DNA of 64,000 nucleotides, from the NCBI RefSeq assembly GCF_000237925.1, contig NC_031497.1, positions 24,404,178 through 24,468,177 of the forward strand, in the 5' to 3' direction. Source of the DNA: Schistosoma mansoni (taxonomy: Eukaryota > Platyhelminthes > Trematoda > Strigeidida > Schistosomatidae). Both the position numbers and the translations under genes were made by a program. Below are positions 34,493-45,710 of the stretch, in pieces. The notes under the pieces are model-generated. The model worked only from the letters and a program-made list of their open reading frames with translations. It did not search any database and was not told where the DNA came from. The stretch's first letter is position 1, and each line of letters begins with the position of its first letter.

Positions 34493-35237
34493 ACACTAAT
34501 ACAAGCTGAAATGTAAGTTACAGCCTAGTTAAAAAGGAATCATTTACCCTTGATTTCGGTGTCAAATATACTGTGAAATAGATTTATCTAATGATAACAC
34601 TAAAAAAATAAAAAAAAGAAAAGAAGAGGAAAGTAAATCATCCATATATATACATATATATATCGAAAGCATGAATGAATACAATACAATATTGACTACT
34701 TATAATAAAAGAAGAAATAAGTAGTATATCTATTATGTATCTGTTTAACAAGTTTATTGAATAAGCAAATAATGTCATTATTATTATTATTATTATTATC
34801 ACTGTTATCAATACTATATATTGATGATAAAAAGAAAGTAATCAGAACAATGAGTTTAGATGCATAGAAACTGATGAGATCAATAGAATAGAGAATTAAT
34901 GGCTTGCATTGACTTAACTATAAACATGGAAAGTCAGTTGATAAGCTAAAAAACAAAGGCGAAATGAAGTTTAAAAAAATAGGTAATTATTATCAGTTTT
35001 CATAGATAATATATACAAAGGATCTTTATATAGGTCTGTATATATATCAAGTTATATGAATGAAAATAAGTGAATAATTCTATTCATTTAGTATTGTTTG
35101 TTTGAATCTTCCCATTGATGTTTAAGACTGTAAATGGTCAGTCTCTTATTGGCATATGTGTATCCTGTGCGTATAGCCTCGATATTGTCTGAAATCACAA
35201 GCTTTATGAGCAAAGATGGAAGGCGGCTAGAAGTGGG

Positions 35238-35282
35238 ATCTAGGACGCGTGTTTCGTTCTATTCGGAACTCGTCAGCTGGAT
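35238..35282 (-). ncRNA. Hammerhead ribozyme (Sm-alpha type)
   Basis: Core CTGACGAG, stem II TTC/GAA with loop CGAATA, GAAAC, stem III ACACGCGT, cleavage after GTC. Stem I is ATCCAG/CTAGAT with one mismatch. Stem II shows a paired change from TCC/GGA. Confidence 0.75.
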
Positions 35283-35471
35283 GTACATGCATCTCAGAGT
35301 TGATGTTCACTGTGGGACTCGAACCCAGTACCGTTTGCTTCAAACGCCATCACATTATCCACTCAACTACTGAGTCCTGATAGCCACTTGCTTGTATAAC
35401 TCAGTGGCGTTTGAAGCGAAAGGTACTGGGTTCGAGTCCCAGTGTGAACATCAACTCTGAGATGCATGTAC

Positions 35472-35516
35472 ATCCAGCTGACGAGTTCCGAATAGAACGA
35501 AACACGCGTCCTAGAT
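35472..35516 (+). ncRNA. Hammerhead ribozyme (Sm-alpha type)
   Basis: Same sequence features as the minus-strand ribozyme 190 bp away, including the TTC/GAA stem II. All conserved core bases are present. Confidence 0.75.
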
Positions 35517-35552
35517 CCCACTGCCAGCCACTATCCATTTATGTTTGGAAAA

Positions 35553-36095
35553 TGTATTACAATTATTCAGCTCTGATTCTTCTGATTTGTTAAGTTGTAC
35601 AACATAGGAATAAGTTGTGGAAAAGTATAAAAGTTTACCAAAACAAAGAAAATTTACTAACTCACAGACAGTTCAGTTAACCTGTAGTAATAGGCAAAAT
35701 CTATAATTAATAATCTAAGGTAATATATTGAAATAGTGTTTTGTAGATCAGATGTACTCATTTATTATTGTCCACTAAGTTATAAGTCCTACTATTGCTT
35801 TGTCCATTTCTTAATAGTTATCTTATGTATTATTTTCCACCACCATTATTTAGGCCAATCCATTATATTTGTATCAGGCCCCTTTGATGTTTATAAGTAA
35901 CTGATTTATGTTACATAATATAAAATTTGAAGTAATCTTAACGATTTGCTTCTCAATCAAAATCATAATGGTTTTTTCAAAACTATTTGAATTGAATACT
36001 TAAATCAATTAGTACTTATTATCTTTTTGGATAAAATGTTGATTTAACCATCTATTAAATGATATCGTATTATATCCATTGTGGTTTCTCCGAGT
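35553..36095. other. Spacer, no gene seen
   Basis: AT-rich, nothing recognised. Confidence 0.5.
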
Positions 36096-36542
36096 GAGTT
36101 CGAATCCCTTCCTCGTCGCCATTTGTTATTTCTAGAGCTTAGATTCCTAATATACTGCGTATAATTTGAGCACTCGAACTCTAGAACCCTCTAAGTAGCA
36201 AATAAGAAGACAGAAGACAAGTGAAAGGAATGTTATTTCAAAGTAGTGTCAAATATGGTACAAAACAGTCAGGTATTTATAGTTTTTAATAAAAACGAAA
36301 TCATGATTAAAGTTATCCAATCTGCATACAGGGGGTTATTAAAATTTCTCCAGTAGGGAAACTACACGTAAGAATTCTGGAATATTCTTGCGAAAGATGA
36401 TTGAATGGAATATGTTCGTCTCTTTCTGAGCTTTTTAGAGCTTCCTCGAGTTCACCCATTAGCCGTCCTCATATATAGATTTCGATGTTCTGATGACTAA
36501 GACATTAAAATATGTCCATTGCTCATAAAATAACATCCTACA
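36096..36542 (-). mobile_element. Fossil LTR with adjoining primer-binding site
   Basis: On the minus strand a candidate LTR of about 419 bp (36542 to 36124) starts with TGTAGG and ends with AACA. It has a TATA-like ACTATAAATA two-thirds along. Two bases after it, TGGCGACGAGG begins a sequence that extends into a tRNA T-arm complement (GATTCGAA), the expected look of a primer-binding site. No gag or pol follows, so it is a broken remnant. The family is uncertain (Ty3/gypsy-like is possible). Confidence 0.65.
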
Positions 36543-37025
36543 ATTTATACTGATAATATGAGGAAAGTTGAAATTCTGAATTGTTAAAATATTAATTATA
36601 TTTGTAAATAAAACTTCTTACAGCACAGTTACATCATTTAATTGATTCACATTGTAGATGGCAAGCAACCGAATGGAAGGACTCTCAAACGTTATGCGCT
36701 TAATCAAATCGATTCTCTAAACTCATATATAACCGAGATGTCATTAAAATGTCAACGAGTGAATTTAGGCGATAGAAGAACTCCCTTATATATTAAGAGA
36801 ATAATATCTGGACTATGTTAAGTTGGTGATTAATTCAAGAAAGGAGAAGAAAAATCTAGACAAACTACAATTGAATTGTAAACTCAATTTTAGTAAACGT
36901 GATTGAAGTCAACATATAATCAACCAAGTTTAATTATACTTAGTGATATTCTTATCTAGAAATTAGAAACTCTTACTTTACTACTGTTAAGTTATATGAA
37001 TCAGAATAAAATTATTACGTTAAAT
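36543..37025. other. Unassigned stretch
   Basis: No gene or repeat was recognised; 36655-36840 is somewhat less AT-rich and could be decayed coding DNA. Confidence 0.4.
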
Positions 37026-37045
37026 AAATGAATAGTGTATCAGTA

Positions 37046-37500
37046 TATATGTTCATAGTTGAAATCATGAGTCAATTGAAGCTAGACTACCATGAAAAAC
37101 CTAGAAGCACTGGACGGCTGTTTCATTCTATTGTGGAATTTTTCAGCAGTGCGCATCCACAATCCCACCTCACGAGATTCGAACCCAGGACCTATCAGTC
37201 TCATGCGCGAGCACTTGACCTCTAAACTACTGAGCCGGCTGGCATACAACAGTGTTAATGTCTAACTTTAACCAATCCACGAAATTAAGCGACATATCCA
37301 TCAATGTCTTCAGTGCGATACTATCTCACAACAGACCTGCTTGAAATCCACTGGTCACTGCTTCTCACTAGAACTCTAGGAAATACCTCTTGAAAGCAGT
37401 CACTAGTGAGTATACGATCATTATCAGAAGGGGGTTTTATGGAGATTTTAGTGATTTTATATAGTTGAGATCATGAGTCAATTGAAGCTAGATCACCATT
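37046..37500 (-). repeat. Family B SINE, complete reverse unit plus leader
   Basis: The clearest view of unit order: tail, ribozyme region, B box, A box, 5' body, then the leader (ATTATCAGAAGGGGGTTTTA to AAGCTAGATCACCAT). Leader and tail share sequence, as expected if the unit derives from a permuted or tandem transcript. The ribozyme core is damaged. Confidence 0.85.
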
Positions 37501-37539
37501 GGAATGAATTACCATTTTTGAAGTATTATTATTATAATT

Positions 37540-37620
37540 ATTAATGGCTATATCCAATATTATATTCTGGTACAATGTAGAATTCTCAGCACGAGGTATT
37601 TCAACAAGTTTTTTTTTACC
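37540..37620 (-). pseudogene. Diverged C-terminal copy of the 24136 ORF
   Basis: The minus strand reads KKLVEIPRAENSTLYQ, matching KLVEVLCAENSILYQ at 24356-24400. Only this end is present and it has drifted, so it is a fragment. Confidence 0.55.
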
Positions 37621-37690
37621 AAAAAGAAGCAGAAATAAAAAAATGAAAAAAAATTCTGAGTCTTTACAAATTATCAGATGCGAGACATGC

Positions 37691-38017
37691 TTAAGAATAC
37701 AGGTTATTTACTAGGTTAACTTTAACAATCTGTTCGTCATAGAGTATATTTGATAGGTAAGGTATTGCAGAATTTTTATAGATTTCCTTGAGCGTGCAGA
37801 TTTCAATGTATTTACGTCTTGTTCTACCAGAAGATATACGAAGAGAAAGATATGAATGAAGTGGACGGTTAGTATCTGATAAGATAACACCTGCCAGGAG
37901 TTTGCAGGACTTAAGATGTCTATCCACAAGCATATTAATAATGACCTCAAAAGACTCATCATACACCTTGCGAACTGCCTTCAGCACTCTCCACAGTACA
38001 GTAAAGTCTTTTCTCAA
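37691..38017 (-). mobile_element. Probable LINE reverse-transcriptase C-terminal fragment
   Basis: A 108-codon frame ends with SDTNRPLHSYLSL, a basic stretch (SGRTRRKY) and YKNSAIPYLSNILYDE. The pattern HPL..L, basic, then NS..P....LN is common at the C-terminus of non-LTR reverse transcriptases. The clade is not assigned. It could also be an unrelated ORF. Confidence 0.45.
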
Positions 38018-38452
38018 AAGCCCAGGAAAGAATAATAGGTAATATACAGGAATTTACAAATTGCCTGGGTAAATGGCGAATAATCCCAAAAGCATGCAGC
38101 CTCTTTATGTATAATATATTATCTTATGAAATGAATAAATATTTTGTTAAATTACCCTAGCAAAATATCAAACCAATTTACAGATCTATTGTATTATTTA
38201 AATGAAGCTAACAAAAAAAAGTGTCCATTATGTGGTGTGAGTTGCTTATATCCACATAAGTAGTATATGGTGACGGTCAGTCAGAGAATGTATTTCAGTA
38301 GAAGATCAATAAGGAGAGAACAGAAACGGAATGCAATTAGTATGAAAATGTATGAACAATGAAATCAGAGACGATGGACTGATATTCACAGAAGGAACAG
38401 TCAAGATTGATACAATAGATTGATAGTTTGTAAATTAACTATTTACTGTATG
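38018..38452. other. Spacer, no gene seen
   Basis: AT-rich, nothing recognised. Confidence 0.5.
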
Positions 38453-38911
38453 GTAAGCAAAGATGGATAGTGGCTAGTAGTGGAATCCAGGACGCGCGTT
38501 TCGTCCTGTTTGGGACTCGTCAGCTGGACGTACCTGCATCTCAGAGTTGATGTTCACTCTGAGACTCAAACCCAGTACCCTTGCTTCAAACGCCAACGCG
38601 TTATCCACTCGGCCACCGAGTCCTGATAGCCACTTGCTTGTGTGATGGCGTAAAGTTTAAATTCACTTAGTATTGTTTGTTTGAATCTTACCATCGATGT
38701 ATTAGGACTGCAACTGGTCAGTCTCTAGGACGAAACGCGCGTCCTGGATCCTACTGCTAGCCACTATCCATCTTTGCTTACAATGCTTGTGAATTAAGGC
38801 TATATCGAGGCAATACGCACAGTATGCACATATGCCAATTAGAGACTGACCAGTTGCAGTACTAACACATCGATGGGAAGATTCAAACAAACAATACTAA
38901 GTGTATTTACT
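38453..38911. repeat. Sm-alpha-like retroposon, foldback dimer
   Basis: A reverse unit (38453-38728: ribozyme, B box, A box, tail of the neighbouring unit) is joined to a forward half-ribozyme and full tail (38729-38911). This is the best preserved member in the window. Confidence 0.9.
38485..38529 (-). ncRNA. Hammerhead ribozyme (Sm-alpha type), intact
   Basis: Stem I GTCCAG/CTGGAT (one wobble), core CTGACGAG, stem II TCC/GGA with loop CAAACA, GAAAC, stem III ACGCGCGT, cleavage after GTC. It is almost identical to the Schistosoma ribozyme known from biochemical and crystal work. The upstream loop CAGGTAC needed for the tertiary contact is also present. Confidence 0.9.
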
Positions 38912-39025
38912 GTATGGTTATCAGATTTTACTGAAATATTCTGTAATTTTGTGCTCAAATACATCCGATTGTCTCTCACCTGTGTTCCGCTCACTACAAG
39001 TATACATTAACAATAATATTATTAT

Positions 39026-39187
39026 TTTCATAGTTGAAGGCGTGAGTAAGTTGAAGCTAGACCACCATGGAAAACCTAAAAGCACTGGACGGCCGTTTCG
39101 TCCTATTGTGGGACCCCTCTTTGGCAGTGCGCATCCACGATCCTGCCTCACGAGATTCGAACCCAGGACCTACCAGTTTCACGTCAG
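39026..39187 (-). repeat. Family B SINE, 3' half
   Basis: Reverse tail, ribozyme region (core damaged) and B box, then broken off in CAGTTTCACG. Confidence 0.8.
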
Positions 39188-39416
39188 ACTACAGCAGTGT
39201 TCAAATACTATCTAAATATGAGAATTTTGATATTAGTTTTAACAAGTTTACTCTAACAAATATTGTTCATTATCCCTCTTAAAATAGGCTATATAAATTA
39301 AGAAAACAACTAATCAGTATTTCTTCCTCTATATTTAATTATCCATTACATTGATAAGATATATATACCTGATAAACTATCTACATGAGTTATCGGTAAA
39401 GATAATTATCAATACT

Positions 39417-39637
39417 GTGGGACTCCTCAGCAGTGAGCATCCACGACCTCGCCTCGCGAGATTCGAACCCAGGATCTCGCTAGGTGAGGTCGTGGATGCG
39501 CACTGCCGAGGAGTCCCACAGTAGGACGAAACGGCCGTCAAGCAGTGCTTCCAGGTTTTTCCTGATGGTCTAGCTTCAATTGGCTCATGCTTTCAACTAT
39601 GAAAATACTAAATCTCCACAAAACCCCTTGTGATAAT
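39417..39637. repeat. Family B SINE, short foldback copy
   Basis: A reverse ribozyme and B box are joined to a forward ribozyme and tail. The forward ribozyme has a 3-nt insertion after GTC and one core change. Confidence 0.8.
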
Positions 39638-39833
39638 AATAATTATCGTTACGTTTACGAATAATCATCATTACTTTTAGTATCAATGAGTTCAATGTTA
39701 TTACTAAGTGGCGATCCAACAAAAAAAGAGAAAGTTTATCAGTATCTTTCTACAGAAGCACTAATGTCTGTAAGATTAGTAAGTTACACAATCTCCAATA
39801 AATAATTTATGATGGATTTAAGGGTGGGTAGAC

Positions 39834-40100
39834 TGTCATGAATAAGTTCATTATTTATCTAATTGACATCCCTCCCCACATGTTCACTTTCTAATTCACT
39901 AATAATACTTATAAATACACGTTAGTTGTATGGACAGTTTATTTTACAATTTGATAAATACTGTGGTGGTCGATATTCTATATTATCCCTAAGCTTCATG
40001 TATTGTTCTTCCTGATAACCGTTACTCGATAACGTCCTAATGGTGTATAAATCAGAAGGCGAATACAAAGAGTTGATTGAGTTTATTATTGGACCACATA
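39834..40100 (+). mobile_element. Possible fossil LTR
   Basis: Starts TGTCATGAATAAG, has a TATA-like TTATAAATACAC about 75 bp in, and ends near GGACCACA. No primer site or coding part was identified. The call rests only on this layout. Confidence 0.25.
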
Positions 40101-41637
40101 CAAATATGCAAAATTACAGGTACGTTAAGCAAGCATGAAAGAGTAGTGCCGTAAAGCAGGCGAGTGAGCGTAACAGTCAATGAGCGAGTAACCGAGTACA
40201 GTACAGTCAACAGGATTAAGATGTACATATATATACAAATGGAAATGTATGAATCATTAAATCAGTTAAGCGGTTAATAGTAAGGCTAGTAGAATGAATA
40301 CATGCGTAGGCAGTAAGCAATGCTAAAGCGTACATAATAAAGGTACAATAGTACAGATACGTTGTTGTTGTTGTACGGATGACTGTCCGTTAAATAAGTT
40401 AACAAAAGGGCTTAGACAAATTAGATGTAAACAAACTCGATTGTATGTGAGCTGCTATAATACAATTTCTTATATAGACACTTTGTTCTTTTAAGAGAAA
40501 TTGAGTGTGTTAAGAGTCAGAAACTCGAATTAGTAACTAAGTTGGTTTATAGATCATGTCAAATATTCCTTTATCATTTGTATGAAAAAAAAGACTGAAG
40601 ACGACTTTTTCAACAAAATATTACGGAAATTAATGATTAGTTGACCTCGTTGAAAAATCTCTCTATCTAATATTATAATAGTGAACACTTAAAATTGTTC
40701 CGTGTTAAGAAGGTGAGAAAGTGTTACTGAGACTAATTATAAGATATTTCGAGTGAACAGAACACAATTGATTGATCACTGGGTGGTGATCAATGTCATG
40801 CGTGTCAAGTCCGTCTTAGTGCTGATCTAATGCTATCGATCAAGTTGCAGAACAGAACAATTTCTTTCAGGAAAACCATATAAATAGTGCAAAAATCAAT
40901 AATTTTCAGATGGTGGTCTATTTGTGTTTAACAAAGCATATTTAAACCCGTTTGAATTGTTTGGACATACGTTAAGCACCCCTAACGACCCCCTACTTAG
41001 ACTAGTAGTGTTTACTGGTGCAAAAGTAGGTTTAAAGAAAGATAGCGGTAGCAAAGTCAAAAGCAGCATTAGTCTATGGATTTACTGGCTGTTGTTTTAT
41101 GCCATGTTCGTAGACGCAGACTGAATAGGGCTGTGAGGTAACTATTATCAGTGGTTAGAAATGCTAAGTGACGCGTCTTATAGTTGGTCACAATTACATG
41201 TCCATTTATTCTTTATCTTACCCTAGATGTGGAACTCCAGCACTACTCTATACATTCATACTATTTCCATATTTTTGAGGTATATTCTCACTGTTTAGTG
41301 CTCAATATCATTTCTACTATGTTATTCTTACTTCTTTGTCATTCATTTTGTCAGCTTTATCTCGTAGTACAAATGTGATAAGGCAATTTGGTCCAACGTA
41401 TATTTATACGAGGCTTTTCTCCAATTGCGACTGTTTGACAAGCCTTGTTAGAGCAACAGAATAAGAATGTTAAACAGGAAAAGTTTTCAATCCCAAATTC
41501 TATGAAAGAGATTTTTTAAAATTTGTAAAATAACAAAAATCTCAAGTAGGATAGAATTGTCAACTGAACAAATTATTCAAACTTCTTCCTAAACAATCCA
41601 TTTTAAAACTGTTAGAATATGCAGTCATTTTATTAGC
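40101..41637. other. Unassigned stretch, less repetitive
   Basis: Small plus frames at 40924-41124 (66 codons) and 41184-41378 (64 codons, hydrophobic) have no known motif. The 40760-40860 segment (GATCACTGGGTGGTGATCAA, itself nearly palindromic) reads like a dispersed-repeat end. It may be decayed retroelement DNA. Confidence 0.35.
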
Positions 41638-42175
41638 TTACGTACTTACTTACTTACGTCTGTTACTCACAATGGACCATAGGCCGCCGACCAGCATTCT
41701 ACAACACACTCTGTACTGGGACCTCCTTTCTACTTCTATCCAACTTTTGTTCATTCTACTCATATATGTCTCCATTTCTCGGAGTAATGTGTTCTTTGGT
41801 CTCTGTCTTCTCCTTCGACCTTTAGGATTACATATGAGGGCTTGCCTTAAGGCACAGTTGGGTAATTTCCTCAATGTGTGCCCTATCCACTCCCAGCGCC
41901 TCCTCCTGATTTCTTCCTCCATTGGATGGAATCTAGTTTTTTCTCTCCCACAGTAGGTTGTTGCTGATAGCGGCTAACCAACGGATCCGAAGTATCTTGC
42001 GTAGACAACTTTTAATAAACACCTGTAACTTCTGGATGATGGTTTTTGTAGTACTCCAGGCTTCCGCCCCATACAGTGAAACTGTCTTGACATTTGTATT
42101 GAAAATTTTGGCTTTCATGTTGGTTGACAGACATTTGTTTTGAGTTCCAGATGTTCTTCAGTTATAAATATACTG
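41638..42175 (-). mobile_element. RTE-clade LINE, 5'-truncated, subfamily 1
   Basis: Minus-strand pieces: [43 protein letters not shown] and SIVSNRRK, then a TAAGTAAGTAAG tail. Broken frame. More diverged than the 7711 and 32457 copies. Confidence 0.88.
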
Positions 42176-42260
42176 TATATAATTATTATTCCATAATAAA
42201 ATAAATAAATCCAAATAGACTGATCTTATAATGATTAATATAAGAAAACCAGAAAAAAAG

Positions 42261-42540
42261 GCATATGTGCATACTGTACGTATTGCCTCGATAAAGCTTT
42301 CAATCACAAGCATTCTAAGCAAAGATGGATAGTGGCTAGCAGTCGAATCCAGGACGCGTATTTCATCCTATTTCATACTCGTCAGCTGGATGAACCTACA
42401 TCTCAGAGTTGATGTTCACTCTGGGACTCGAACACAGTACCTTCCCCTTCAAACGCCATGCCTATATTCCAATTAGACACTGACCAGTTACAGTCCTAAA
42501 CATCAATGAGAAAATTCAAACAAACAATACTAAGTGAATA
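42261..42540. repeat. Sm-alpha-like retroposon, rearranged copy
   Basis: Reverse tail, ribozyme region and B box are joined to a forward tail (CAGTTACAGTCCTAAACATC). Ribozyme stem II is destroyed. Confidence 0.82.
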
Positions 42541-43381
42541 ACTTAATGCGTTAACCAAAAAAAATCTACAGACTAACTCGAAAAATACAAACAATATTAA
42601 CCGTAGAAAAACTGGATAAAATTTTTTTTTAGTTTAGTTCATTGAAACAACACACACACACACATCGGTTTATCTTTCTCAATCTTTTCATGTCCATCAT
42701 ATTTCAATTATTCATTCATTCATTTACTTTATTGATATCTATCTATATATTCATATGACTATACCTTTTTCATTTAAAGAAAAAGACATCAGTAATATAA
42801 CAGTAGTATAACCAATTTAACAACATATTACAGGAAATCGTATCTAGATACACATGAATAGAGAGTTAGTTAGGTAAACTAATCATGTAATCAGTTGTTT
42901 TTTTTTATCTTGTATCTATAAAATTGGCAAAAAAAGGGAATATAGAAACCAAAAAAAACAAGAAGTTATATCAGATAACCAATAGTCTGAGATCAGTTTA
43001 TCTAGTAGAATCTAATGTAGGTTTGTATTTCCCTATTTAGTTATTTATTTCTTATAATTATTTAATTGTTTATTAAATAATAATAGTAATATTAATAATA
43101 ATAGTAGTAATAGTAATAATAATAGTAATAATAATAATAATAATAGTAATCAAAATAAAAAAATAAAGAAAAAAAAGAAAACCTAACTGATATATATTGT
43201 ATATCCTGTTTTCTTTTTGAACATTCTTTAAATTATAGACTTATTTGTTTATTTATAATATTTTTTTCTTTTTTTTTGGTTTTTTGTTTGTTTGTATGTA
43301 TGATAGTAAGTAAAGGAGTAAGTAAAGGAGATTTATTTTTTTAAAAAAAAGAGTTAATTTTTGAAGATAATAATAGATTTT
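42541..43381. other. AT-rich spacer with trinucleotide tracts
   Basis: A TAA/TAG tract runs at about 43078-43150, with many T and A runs. No gene is seen. Confidence 0.6.
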
Positions 43382-43744
43382 TCATAGTTGCAAATCATGA
43401 CTCGCATACCCTGAGACCACCAAGGAGATAATGATTTCGGAGTGAAACACGTACTACGTAATGATGGAATATCAATTGATGAGATATTGAGACATCCCCA
43501 TCTGACATGGCTGGAACCCTGGTTACATCTGCCCAACCTTCAACTGCCCCTACCCGCGGTGATCTATTATGTAAGAATACGTCATAACCTAGAACATGAT
43601 TAGCTAGTCATCACTTGCGATCTCACCATGAATATAGTGACATGGAGATGATGAACTGATATAAGAGCATACTAACGATTAGAGACCTATGTACGATATG
43701 AATAGATCGATACAGAAATTGTTATGATGATCAAAAATAAAGTA
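43382..43744. other. Unassigned stretch before the gap
   Basis: It begins TCATAGTTGCAAATCATGACTC, resembling the family B tail, but then continues into unrelated, less AT-rich sequence. It may be a different repeat with a similar end. Confidence 0.35.
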
Positions 43745-43944
43745 NNNNNNNNNNNNNNNNNNNNNNNNNNNNNNNNNNNNNNNNNNNNNNNNNNNNNNNN
43801 NNNNNNNNNNNNNNNNNNNNNNNNNNNNNNNNNNNNNNNNNNNNNNNNNNNNNNNNNNNNNNNNNNNNNNNNNNNNNNNNNNNNNNNNNNNNNNNNNNNN
43901 NNNNNNNNNNNNNNNNNNNNNNNNNNNNNNNNNNNNNNNNNNNN
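43745..43944. other. Assembly gap (200 N)
   Basis: Exactly 200 N, probably a placeholder length. Frames crossing it are artefacts. Confidence 0.99.
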
Positions 43945-44454
43945 TGGAAAAACTGGACAGTAGTAGGAAAATGAAAGGATATCACTGACAAAAAATATTC
44001 ATAAAATCAAAAAAAGAAAACAACCAACAAATAGGATATTATTTCGTCGTAAAATGTATCAATTTTATATTCCTTATTTAGTCTGTTAACTATATCAAGC
44101 ATGATATATATACCATGAAACATACTAGCATACGGTAATCAAGATCACGCACGAACAAACACAAACATGCACAACCAACCACATTTATTCTTTGACCAAA
44201 TTGATCAAATTTTATTCATTGTATCTATGATGCAATATGTTGAAATATTTTTTTTGTACTTGGTTATACTTTTTTTCTGAAAGAAAAAATATTTGTTTAT
44301 TGTAACTCTGTGAACTGTTAGAAAAAAAAAGTTTTTTTTTGCACTTGAAAACGACAATAGCAACCATAACTTGTCAAGCTTCTTTTAATTTCACTTTGGT
44401 TTCTCACACATTTTCAAACCTTTTTTAATGCAAACAAAAGAACGAGTAATAGAT
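43945..44454. other. AT-rich spacer
   Basis: Homopolymer-rich; nothing recognised. Confidence 0.55.
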
Positions 44455-44587
44455 GTATAGAATAGATATACCATGACAAACAGTAGGATTCAGGACACTT
44501 CTTTTACCTTACTTGGAACTTATCATTTGAATATACCTATATTCCAGTGTTGATGTTCATATAATGACTCGAACCCTGTATCTTAAG
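44455..44587 (-). repeat. Sm-alpha-like retroposon, old fragment
   Basis: Reverse ribozyme region and B box remnant (ACTCGAACCCTGTA), strongly diverged. Confidence 0.6.
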
Positions 44588-44639
44588 CAGTAGATAGAAT
44601 ATATTTGTTGAAGATTCTTAGAACATAATGAAATAAGTA

Positions 44640-44780
44640 AATATACTACTTCTACCCGAAGTTTGTGCTGATGATGTCGTTCAGAAGGATTATAAAAGCT
44701 CCATGACCAAACCATCCAGCTCAGAGAACAAAATTCCATCAAAATTATTCACCTACGCTACAAATCTTCTCCACCATACA
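44640..44780 (+). repeat. Unassigned dispersed repeat (family E)
   Basis: GAAGTTTGTGCTGATGATG, CAGCTCAGAGAACAAAA and GCTACAAATCTTCTCC recur at 23385-23590, partly inverted there. Confidence 0.6.
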
Positions 44781-44794
44781 CTACTGACTTTTAT

Positions 44795-45322
44795 TTATTT
44801 TACTTAAACACATAAATATTGGTACAAGGGGCACCAGATATATATGTGCCTCACAAAAAATTGTCATTCCATTTAATTGTGTGAGGGCTATGATACTCAT
44901 CAGGTGCCCAGACCGAAGCAGGTGGTTTTCTTATGGGACCACACCTAGAGCCTTTGACCTAATGATCTGATCCACAAGGCAATGGAGCATCGTAAGGAGA
45001 TGCAGTCCCATGGTAGCCGCTGACCAACGACTGGTTCATATGCCATTTGTTCCCTCAAGATACTGGAGCCCATGTGAACCATTAGTTTGGAATCACGGTT
45101 TTCCAACTCCCCTAGGTGAACTTTCTGTGTCCGCCAACCCGGTTAAGATGCTGGACATTTACTTTTTGTCCTCTCAATTTCGTAAACAAACACCCCCACC
45201 ACAAGAAGGCACTGAGTAGAACATTCCTTGCAAAGGCTACGTACGCGTGGTCATATGAGAGTGTTTGGAGAGGGATAGCGGACTCTCTCCACTCTCGGCC
45301 GTACCAGGGCATTTGGTGTTAG
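44795..45322 (-). repeat. Family C repeat, full-length
   Basis: About 520 bp from GGTACGGCCGAGAGTGG at the minus-strand 5' end to the LINE-like 3' tail (TTGTACCAATATTTATGTG). Short overlapping frames inside it on both strands look fortuitous. Confidence 0.85.
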
Positions 45323-45710
45323 GTGTTATTACCTTTTTAAAGAAAAATTACCATTGAATTGTTTTCTTATAATCCTTAAATCTATTCATATTGAACATAG
45401 GAAAATACTAATGAAAAATTTAATAGATTGTTTTTTTTTCATACTTTGTTCATTAACTCGATTATATTCCTAAGAAAAAAAATGAATAATCACACGCATC
45501 GAATGAAATCATTGTAAAGATGGATAAAAAGATATATCTATATATATGGTCCACCTAGTAGCTTTGAGCTTATTCATTAATTTTCTTTATTTAGTAGTTA
45601 GCTAGGAATTTATCTGATTTAATTTTATTATTCCTTATTTGGTCACCTCATGTATCAAGAGTAGATATAAATAATTTTAAACTACTAATGGATTATATAT
45701 TCATATATAT
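45323..45710. other. Spacer, no gene seen
   Basis: AT-rich, nothing recognised. Confidence 0.5.

Larger units (their letters stand above)
33021..35085. other. AT-rich spacer with dense microsatellites
   Basis: No gene is recognised. It holds (TA)n at 33092-33128 and 34437-34490, a trinucleotide palindrome at 33921-33980, GATA-like and TATA tracts, and TAT runs near 34780. Confidence 0.6.
35086..35552. repeat. Sm-alpha-like retroposon, head-to-head dimer
   Basis: A complete reverse unit (35086-35395) is joined to a forward head and ribozyme (35396-35552). Both have B boxes (GGTTCGAGTCC). The two ribozymes share the same derived changes, so one half was probably copied from the other. Confidence 0.88.

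Noticed and set aside
45010-45322. Small proteins encoded in family C repeats
   Set aside because: Overlapping frames occur on both strands and differ between copies, with no conserved domain.
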